A stretch of 14,520 nt of DNA, taken from Saprospiraceae bacterium UBA2365. Lineage in GTDB: Bacteria > Bacteroidota > Bacteroidia > Chitinophagales > Saprospiraceae. Shown here one piece after another: positions 1 to 5,808 of this stretch (position 1 is its first letter; every line of letters begins with the position of its first letter). Under the pieces are notes generated by a model. That model was not told the DNA's origin and searched no databases. It saw only the letters and a list, made by a program, of their open reading frames with translations. The stretch lies in the NCBI GenBank assembly GCA_002344345.1, contig DDTL01000067.1, forward strand, positions 1 to 14,520, given 5' to 3'. Both the position numbers and the translations under genes were made by a program.

Positions 1-75
1 GGGTTTCAGAATGTAATATGAAGAATTGGAATAATGTGTTAAATGTTAAATTTTAATCAAGTAATACATTTCTTA

Positions 76-106
76 TTGCAAGTTACTAAAATCGTGATTA
101 CATTTG
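76..106 (+). promoter_or_regulatory. Bacteroidota-type promoter of the chaperone-usher-like operon
   Basis: A -33-type TTG at 76-78 is followed, after exactly 20 nt, by TACATTTG at 99-106, a perfect match to the Bacteroidota -7 consensus TAnnTTTG. Transcription would start near 112-114, leaving a short A/T-rich leader of about 25 nt before the ATG at 139. The same TTG-like/20-nt/TAnnTTTG spacing recurs upstream of two other genes in this window (12697-12727, 14486-14516), which strengthens the call. The remaining bases 1-75 are A/T-rich and show no gene. Confidence 0.75.
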
Positions 107-138
107 TGCTGTTTTTTCACTGATAAAAATTATTTAAT

Positions 139-702
139 ATGAAAAAGATTTTGCTGTTTTTTGCAATTGCCATGGTTGGTTGGCTGGCACCTGTCAGTGG
201 ACAGGACTCTAATACAGACAACCACGCTTTGAGGGTTAAAATCCCTGAAGTTGCCCTGGTGGATATTGAACCATCAGGAGCCAATAGTATTGAACTGAGC
301 GCCGTTGCACCTACTGAAGCCGGAAATCCCCTTACATTTACTGCCACCAATACTGATTTGTGGCTTAACTATTCATCAATTGTTCCAGATGTTGCGACCA
401 AAAGAAGAAAGATCACAGTTCAGTTAGATGAAACTGTTCCGGGTATTGATGTTAAACTGGCTGTCGGAGCTTATACCGGAACAGGCCTAGGAAATAAAGG
501 AACAGGTGTTGCCGGGCCGACAACACTCACCACAACTGCGCAGGATGCGGTAACCGGTATCGGAAGTTCCTATACTGAAAATGGTGCCAATAAAGGTCAC
601 AGACTCACTTATACATTCGATGTTGCGACGGGTAATTATGGTGATATCTTTGCCTTGGATCATGATGTTGTTGTAACATATACCATTACGGCAGCACAAT
701 AA
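139..702 (+). CDS. Secreted small subunit-like protein A (paralogue of the gene at 4691)
   Basis: An exported 187-aa protein with a signal peptide (MKK, then a hydrophobic stretch, probable cleavage after SGQ at about residue 22). The mature part is predicted all-beta: hydrophobic/polar alternation, many T, G and V residues, no cysteines. It aligns end to end with the protein at 4691-5254, at roughly 35-40% identity by eye. Shared blocks are DIEP (42-45), APTEAGNP (57-64, same position in both), LW.NY (74-78), TVQL (93-96), a GTG-rich segment, TGI (139-141), GHRLTY (153-158) and a final YTIT strand (181-184). The start ATG lies about 25 nt after the predicted transcription start. It is the first gene of the operon and is separated from the chaperone gene by a terminator-like hairpin. 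I infer the major subunit of a surface fibre or coat assembled by the chaperone and usher downstream. No T9SS sorting domain is visible. I do not recognise a named family, so the subunit role is inference from context. Confidence 0.85.
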   Translation: MKKILLFFAIAMVGWLAPVSGQDSNTDNHALRVKIPEVALVDIEPSGANSIELSAVAPTEAGNPLTFTATNTDLWLNYSSIVPDVATKRRKITVQLDETVPGIDVKLAVGAYTGTGLGNKGTGVAGPTTLTTTAQDAVTGIGSSYTENGANKGHRLTYTFDVATGNYGDIFALDHDVVVTYTITAAQ

Positions 703-754
703 CCATACTGGTGCGATTTGTTTTCGCATCCCGTGGTTTTGAGCTGAATTTTTT

Positions 755-795
755 ACCTGCCGGCAAAATCAAACCTGATTGTGCCGGCAGGTTTT
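755..795 (+). terminator. Intrinsic-terminator-like hairpin between subunit A and the chaperone gene
   Basis: An 11-bp perfect GC-rich stem (ACCTGCCGGCA at 755-765 with its complement at 782-792) is extended, after one mismatch, by four further pairs (767-770 with 777-780) around a 6-nt loop. It is followed by TTTT (792-795). This is the strongest hairpin of the operon and sits 53 nt after the stop of subunit A. A weaker 7-bp hairpin (710-716 with 724-730, one G-T pair) precedes it. I see no convincing promoter between the hairpin and the next ATG, so partial read-through is the likely route to the downstream genes. Confidence 0.65.
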
Positions 796-831
796 GACAT
801 CTAAAATAACCTATTTTACAATTAAATAAAG

Positions 832-1947
832 ATGAGTAAACTCTTTATCTTATCTATTTTATTATTTGGAGTTCACCTGTCATCCGTACATGCAAAAGTA
901 ATGATACTCAATGGTCTGGCCCATGAAAATGCGGTTATGCCAGGCCAGAGTTACACAGAGTATATCGAGGTATACAACGGTTCTGACAAAGTTGAGAATA
1001 TCCTGATTTACCAAAGGGATTATCGTTTTCTGTCGTCTGGCGAAAGTTTTTATGATGAACCGGGGAGCCTGAGCAGATCCAATGCTCGTTGGATTAAAAC
1101 CGGCCAAAAAAGCTTTGTTTTACAGCCTGGTGAGAAAGTCAATATACCTGTTCAGGTAAATGTTCCGGGTGAAACTTCTCTCGTCGGCAGTTACTGGAGC
1201 ATCATTATGGTTGAGAAAGTAGATCCGGTGGATCCGAACCAGCAAAAAGGTATTCAGATCAAGTCTGTGATACGGTATGGTATTCAGATCATTACACATA
1301 TCGGATCAACCGGTTTGCGCGAGATAAATTTTGCAGGAACCAACATCGTTCGGGAGGATTCTGTGCTATACCTCCAGGTATTGATTGAAAATACCGGGGA
1401 ACGTATGTTGAGGCATACCATTGGAATGGAAGTGTTTACTATGGAGGGAAAAAAAGTGACCCAACTGGAAGCTCAGCTTAACAGAACTTTTCCCGGCACA
1501 TCAACCTCAGCTTATTTGGATATAGGGTTGATCCCCCCGGGAAAATATAATGTGGTATTGGTCGCAGATTGCGAAAATGAAGATATTTTCGGAACGAACA
1601 TGCAGATGGAGATCCCTGATGAAAATGGATTTATTCCTGCAAACGGTCAGCTAAATGCCGATCAAAAACCTTCCAGAGCAAAGGAAAATGAAGAAAAACC
1701 AACTATTGATCCCAATCAATCTGTCTGGGGAATACAGGTAGGTTATAGCAAAAAGAAGCCTAAACAATCTGAATACAGTAAGTTAACTAATGCTATGATT
1801 TGCAAATGTCCTGATGGCTATCGCATTTTCAGCGCAAAAGCAGCCAATCCACAGGATTTGGAAGTTGAATTGGAGAAGGTAAAAAAGTCTGGTTTTCGTA
1901 ATGCATGGATAAATAAAATAGACCTGAGTCGTTGCGATTGTAATTGA
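832..1947 (+). CDS. PapD-like periplasmic chaperone with C-terminal SPOR-like domain
   Basis: A 371-aa exported protein with a signal peptide ending near residue 21 (VHA). Residues 22-130 form an Ig-like domain with the pattern of pilus chaperones: ARWI at 85-88, then LQPGEKVNIPVQVNVP (97-112) and GSYWSIIMVE (119-128). The segment at 140-157, with alternating Ile residues and an Arg, recalls the G1 donor strand and following linker of PapD-type chaperones. Residues about 160-262 form a second Ig-like domain. A charged Lys/Glu/Pro linker follows (about 270-296), then a SPOR-like domain (297-363: WGIQVGY, a central YRIFSAK strand, then a helix ending in GFRNAWI). Two CxC pairs (C324/C326 and C368/C370) lie within and just after this last domain. 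Its presumed role is to hold unfolded subunits A, B and C in the periplasm and hand them to the usher. The SPOR-like part could anchor it to peptidoglycan. The stop is 1 nt before the usher ATG, suggesting translational coupling. Alternative reading: an Ig-domain protein resembling the DUF916/WxL-associated families. Confidence 0.72.
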   Translation: MSKLFILSILLFGVHLSSVHAKVMILNGLAHENAVMPGQSYTEYIEVYNGSDKVENILIYQRDYRFLSSGESFYDEPGSLSRSNARWIKTGQKSFVLQPGEKVNIPVQVNVPGETSLVGSYWSIIMVEKVDPVDPNQQKGIQIKSVIRYGIQIITHIGSTGLREINFAGTNIVREDSVLYLQVLIENTGERMLRHTIGMEVFTMEGKKVTQLEAQLNRTFPGTSTSAYLDIGLIPPGKYNVVLVADCENEDIFGTNMQMEIPDENGFIPANGQLNADQKPSRAKENEEKPTIDPNQSVWGIQVGYSKKKPKQSEYSKLTNAMICKCPDGYRIFSAKAANPQDLEVELEKVKKSGFRNAWINKIDLSRCDCN

Positions 1948-1948
1948 T

Positions 1949-4690
1949 ATGAACAAGTGGGTCTGGTTCATATGGTTGGGTATTTTGTGCTTTCCATTTT
2001 TTCTGAATGGACAAGGGATTTCTTTAGACCTATTGAATGATACCATTTGGAATACAGATCCGGGTAAGTTGATTTCCATACCTTTCCGCATTACAAACAA
2101 AAACAAGGTATCAGCAAGGGTAATGCCTTACGTGGAAATGCCGGAAGACTGGAAAGAGGTGTCCATTTCAAAAAAAATATTGCTCCTTCCAGAGTCTGAA
2201 CAGATTGCCTTATTGTCATTCACTGTACCAAGGAATTGTATTGCCGGAATGCATACCATCCGGTACACCCTCAACAATGAGAACGGGGAAAAATATGTCC
2301 GGGAGGTCTATCTGGATGTAAATCGAGTGTCCAATCTATTGCTTTCACTGGCAGACTCAGACAGCTATGTTCGAGCCGGAAGTGCCGTCAATTCCAGGTT
2401 CTTGCTTACCAATAAAAGTAATTATGCGTTGGAGGTTGAGCTTGAATCAAGCGGGTCAGTCATCGGACAGAATGCATTTGTTCTGCGCCCCGATTCTTCA
2501 AGGATCATTCTTGTCAAAACGATTACATCAGTTGAATTGCTCAAGTCTGAGCAAAAAGGCATCATGCTGACAGCCCGTGTAAAAAACGGAGATAATTTGT
2601 CGGTTACCCAATTTCACAGAGCTTTGGTCATACCGACATCTGAACCCAAAGTGGATAAATATCAACGTTTTGATGTTAAAGCAAGTTTGACCCACCTTAC
2701 CAGAATTTTGGGTGATGATCTCCAAACAGGTTTTCAGGGTGAATTGTTTGGTTTCGGTAACATGGATACCAAAGGCAAACATACATTGGAATTCAGGTTG
2801 AGAGGTCCAGACAGATTCCAATTTTCAGTTTTAGGGCAGCACGATGAATACTATCTTAAATACACAAATCCATCCGTGCAGGTCATTTTGGGTGATCATA
2901 ATTACGCATTGACTCCGCTGACGGAAAACAGCCGGTATGGAAAAGGATCAAGAATAGATGTTACAGGTAAATACATAGAATCGGGAATTTATTACAATCA
3001 ACCCAGATTTTCTCCGGGTTTGAGCGATGTTTTCGGGGCAAATCTCAATGTTAAGTTTGATCCTGAAAAAAAGCTGGGAATCAATTTTCTCAATAAATCA
3101 CTTAAAAATGATCCGGAACCAGCCAGTATTTTGAGCCTTTCAACCGGATTGCAGTTTTTTGAAAATACGCATTTATATGCAGAGTTTTCAAGGGGATGGA
3201 AAGGAAAGAATGCAGGAAATGGTTGTCATGTGGCATTTGATACCAGAAACGACCGGTTTTACCTGTCAACTTATGTAATATTTGCGGATAAAAACTTCCC
3301 AGGTTATTACACCAACACAACGACTTTAACTGCCAATGCTTCCTATAGAGTGTATAAATCTCTCAGTTTTTTCGGAAGCGCCTGGAAGGATGATAAAAAT
3401 ACTACACGTGACACCCTTTATGGAATTTCTCCTTACAGAATTGATTACCGTGCAGGCATAGGGGTCAATATCGGGGAAGAAGGGCAATTGAGATTTTTGA
3501 CAGCATATACCTTGAGTGAAGACAGAGCAGAAGTGAGTATGTTTCATTACCGAAAAAATTATTTCAGGCTGGAATACAATCAGTTATTTAATAAAATATA
3601 TTATTTTCATCTCAACGGAGATTATGGGAAAACCAAAAATCTGCTGAACCTGGAACCTGAGTCAGAAGAAGCAAATGGGTATAGAATTCAGGCTAATTTT
3701 GCCTATACGCCTTATAAAAAGTTCAGGGCAGGAACATTTGTAGCTTATGAAAGGGATGTGAAATACTCCATGGAATTGGAATCTGGTTGGTATTATGGTT
3801 TGGATCTTACCAGTTGGCTTGGGAAAGGAACGATGTTCAATTTCAGATTCCAGAATAATTATGCATTGGAAGAGTATTACCGCAACAGAAGTCTTATGGA
3901 TCTTCGGGTGACCCAAAAAATCGGAAAAAACCACGAGATAACTGTGTTGGGTCAGTATGCCATTCTTCAACAGTCAACCGAAAAAACAGATCTTTCAATT
4001 GGTATTTCGTATTCAGTTGATCTGGGCATTCCCATCCGAAAAACCGTTAAACCGGGTCAGAATGTTTCGGGCAGATTATTGAATGAAGGTGTTGAAACCA
4101 TTGCAGGTGTGACATTGCTGCTCAATGGATATAAGACTGAAACAGATTTGAATGGTAATTTTGAATTTAAAAATGTACCTCCGGGATCCTATATGCTGGC
4201 CATGGATATACGATCCGTAAAGTTTGGCGATATTGCCAATGTCCGTTTGCCATTGAAACTAACGATCGAACCAGGAACGGATAGTTTTGTCACTTTTGGC
4301 CTAACCAGGGCATGCTATGTGAAAGGGAAATTAAAATTTAAGCAGGAGTCTGCCAATGAACAGGTGCATCCGGTAAGCAGCATCCCTGAGCCGGTCAAAA
4401 CGCCTCAAATCGGAGGTATCATCATTGAAGCAAAAATGGGTAATGAAATAATCAGATTATTATCAGATAATTTTGGTATATTTGAGTTTGCTTATCTTCG
4501 ACCCGGGCTTTGGGATATTAAAATTTATGAGAATGGCCTGTCAAGGGACTTTGAGTTACAGCAGTCTGCCTTTCAGTTTGATCTTAAACCTGGGGACGAA
4601 ATTGAGTTCGATGTTGAGATTAAAGCTAAGCGCCGATCGATCAGGTATATAGAACCACCGGTGATGCAATCTATTTCAATGCACAAATAA
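1949..4690 (+). CDS. Usher-like outer-membrane barrel protein with Ig-like N-terminus and carboxypeptidase-regulatory-like C-terminus
   Basis: A 913-aa exported protein, with a signal peptide ending at about residue 22 (FLNGQ). Two Ig-like/NEW3-type domains follow (about 23-130 and 131-234; the first contains IPFRITNKNK and LLSFTVPRN). A region from about 236 to 700 is rich in short alternating amphipathic strands with many aromatic residues, as in a large transmembrane beta-barrel. Within it, VQVILGDHNYALTPLTENSRYGKG resembles in layout the GD motif and following loop seen in fimbrial ushers. Residues about 706-785 are a carboxypeptidase-regulatory-like fold (VSGRLLNEG, DLNGNFEFKNVPPGSYML). 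A second, similar beta-sandwich spans about 790-895 (DNFGIFEFAYLRPGLWDIKIYENG). Usher-type pores have an N-terminal chaperone-binding part, a 24-strand barrel and C-terminal beta-sandwich domains, and this protein reproduces that plan in outline. Genes are coupled on both sides: 1 nt after the chaperone, 0 nt before subunit B. It could instead be an outer-membrane scaffold that does not translocate subunits. Confidence 0.68.
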   Translation: MNKWVWFIWLGILCFPFFLNGQGISLDLLNDTIWNTDPGKLISIPFRITNKNKVSARVMPYVEMPEDWKEVSISKKILLLPESEQIALLSFTVPRNCIAGMHTIRYTLNNENGEKYVREVYLDVNRVSNLLLSLADSDSYVRAGSAVNSRFLLTNKSNYALEVELESSGSVIGQNAFVLRPDSSRIILVKTITSVELLKSEQKGIMLTARVKNGDNLSVTQFHRALVIPTSEPKVDKYQRFDVKASLTHLTRILGDDLQTGFQGELFGFGNMDTKGKHTLEFRLRGPDRFQFSVLGQHDEYYLKYTNPSVQVILGDHNYALTPLTENSRYGKGSRIDVTGKYIESGIYYNQPRFSPGLSDVFGANLNVKFDPEKKLGINFLNKSLKNDPEPASILSLSTGLQFFENTHLYAEFSRGWKGKNAGNGCHVAFDTRNDRFYLSTYVIFADKNFPGYYTNTTTLTANASYRVYKSLSFFGSAWKDDKNTTRDTLYGISPYRIDYRAGIGVNIGEEGQLRFLTAYTLSEDRAEVSMFHYRKNYFRLEYNQLFNKIYYFHLNGDYGKTKNLLNLEPESEEANGYRIQANFAYTPYKKFRAGTFVAYERDVKYSMELESGWYYGLDLTSWLGKGTMFNFRFQNNYALEEYYRNRSLMDLRVTQKIGKNHEITVLGQYAILQQSTEKTDLSIGISYSVDLGIPIRKTVKPGQNVSGRLLNEGVETIAGVTLLLNGYKTETDLNGNFEFKNVPPGSYMLAMDIRSVKFGDIANVRLPLKLTIEPGTDSFVTFGLTRACYVKGKLKFKQESANEQVHPVSSIPEPVKTPQIGGIIIEAKMGNEIIRLLSDNFGIFEFAYLRPGLWDIKIYENGLSRDFELQQSAFQFDLKPGDEIEFDVEIKAKRRSIRYIEPPVMQSISMHK

Positions 4691-5254
4691 ATGAATGCCA
4701 TCAGATTTTTTTGGTTGATTTCCTTGCTAAGTCTGGTAAGTGTTTTGCAAGGCCAAACCGGTTATGGAACTGGGCAACATGGTATCAGTGTACAGTTTCC
4801 GTCTATTGTTCTTTTGGACATCGAACCAGGTGATCATACCGTGAATTTGGAAATCTCAGCACCCACTGAAGCCGGGAATCCGGTCACGATCGGATCTTTG
4901 GCAGCTGATAATACACTATGGATGAATTATACTTCAGCTTTAAGTTCCTCTGCCTCAAGTCGTTCGGTAACCGTTCAACTTATGTCAGGATCTGTGCCAT
5001 CCGGTTTGAGGTTAAGGGTTCAGGCAAATACCTATAGCGGAACCGGAGCCGGTACTTTTGGCACACCGGGTGGAACCATCAATATTTCCGGAACGGCCCA
5101 AAATCTATTGACAGGGATCAGAGGCGCTTATACAGGCAATGGTGTCAACACTGGTCACCGCCTGACTTATTCTTTACAGATTCAGAATTATGGGCAACTG
5201 GCCGGTATTCAAACAGGTGATCTGACCATTGCATATACCATCACTCAAAATTAG
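4691..5254 (+). CDS. Secreted small subunit-like protein B (paralogue of the gene at 139)
   Basis: A 187-aa exported protein with a signal peptide ending near residue 22 (LQGQ). The mature part is all-beta and contains no cysteine. It has exactly the same length as subunit A and shares its blocks: DIEP (43-46), APTEAGNP (57-64), LW.NY (76-80), TVQL (94-97), the Gly/Thr-rich middle, TGI, GHRLTY (155-160) and the terminal YTIT strand (182-185). After the signal peptide, the ISVQFPSIVLLDI segment alternates hydrophobic and polar residues, as does the matching LRVKIPEVALVDI in subunit A. Such a strand could donate to a neighbouring subunit, but alternation alone is common in beta-proteins. The ATG directly abuts the usher stop codon (TAA then ATG), so its translation is probably coupled to the usher. 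Being behind the internal terminator-like hairpin, it should be made in smaller amounts than A, which would fit a minor or tip subunit. That is inference. Confidence 0.84.
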   Translation: MNAIRFFWLISLLSLVSVLQGQTGYGTGQHGISVQFPSIVLLDIEPGDHTVNLEISAPTEAGNPVTIGSLAADNTLWMNYTSALSSSASSRSVTVQLMSGSVPSGLRLRVQANTYSGTGAGTFGTPGGTINISGTAQNLLTGIRGAYTGNGVNTGHRLTYSLQIQNYGQLAGIQTGDLTIAYTITQN

Positions 5255-5261
5255 GTTTCCA

Positions 5262-5771
5262 ATGAGCAAAACAATCAAAATAACGATGATCCTTGCTTTA
5301 ACCTTAAGTTACGTTTGGTCTTTTGCTCAGATTTCTGCAAATGTTACAGTCAGCGGAAGCTGGAATGCCAATATTCCTTCTTCGACCATCATCGAAGCCG
5401 GGAATAACTATACAGGAAATTATGCCAGCGCCAGCAATCAGGTACAAATCTCACACACTGTGAATCCGTTTTGGTATTGGGGACATACATGGACTGTTGA
5501 GATCCGTAAGAACGATGTCAATTGGGATACAAGTCTGAAACTTTATGCCAGGCGCACAGGTAATGGATCCGGTCAGATTTTGTGTAGCTCATCCATCACA
5601 GGCGGTTTGAGTTATCAGGAAATTACAGGCATTGACACGTATTTTTATTCCGGCAAATGCAATAGAAGCAGTGTTCCTATCCAGTATGAACTCAGAAATC
5701 TATCTGTTTTGATCCCGGCAGGAAATCAGTCTACAACCATAACTTATACAGTCACTGTTACCGCCAACTGA
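5262..5771 (+). CDS. Secreted small protein C, candidate minor subunit or adhesin
   Basis: 169 aa when started at the ATG at 5262. This start gives an immediate signal peptide (MSKTIKI, then a hydrophobic run ending SFAQ at about residue 23) and a 7-nt gap from subunit B. A start at 5229 would overlap gene B and prepend 11 residues ahead of the signal peptide, so I reject it. The mature part is predicted all-beta, with an aromatic-rich centre (NPFWYWGHTWTVEIRKND, 68-85) and two cysteines (C108, C133) that could form a disulfide. It ends in an alternating strand TTITYTVTVTAN (158-169), similar in style to the ends of subunits A and B. It is not obviously homologous to them apart from a short EAGN match (45-48). 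As last gene of the operon with a distinct sequence, it is a candidate tip or adhesive component. I do not recognise a family, and the function is inferred from position only. Confidence 0.78.
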   Translation: MSKTIKITMILALTLSYVWSFAQISANVTVSGSWNANIPSSTIIEAGNNYTGNYASASNQVQISHTVNPFWYWGHTWTVEIRKNDVNWDTSLKLYARRTGNGSGQILCSSSITGGLSYQEITGIDTYFYSGKCNRSSVPIQYELRNLSVLIPAGNQSTTITYTVTVTAN

Positions 5772-5779
5772 CTCAAAAA

Positions 5780-5808
5780 GTATTTGGTATTTAGTTTATT
5801 TCAAATAC
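5780..5808 (-). terminator. Possible terminator between convergent genes
   Basis: A 7-bp A/T-rich stem (5780-5786 with 5802-5808) spans the gap between the + operon and the convergent - strand peptidase. It overlaps the last codons of the peptidase gene. Read on the - strand the stem is followed by TTTTT (5775-5779). On the + strand no T-run follows, so it best serves the - strand. The stem is weak (one G-C pair near each end), hence modest confidence. Confidence 0.4.

Noticed and set aside
793..824. Possible promoter (TTTG at 793-796, TACAATTA at 817-824) before the chaperone gene
   Set aside because: The -7 part matches TAnnTTTG poorly and the transcript would start practically at the ATG. 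It also overlaps the terminator T-run.
5229..5261. Start of protein C at 5229, overlapping subunit B
   Set aside because: It adds 11 residues before an evident signal peptide. The ATG at 5262, 7 nt after the previous stop, fits better.
139..5771. Type V (FimA/Mfa1-like) pilus locus
   Set aside because: Subunits have ordinary signal peptides without a lipobox cysteine, and the locus includes a PapD-like protein and a barrel protein, neither of which is part of type V pilus assembly.
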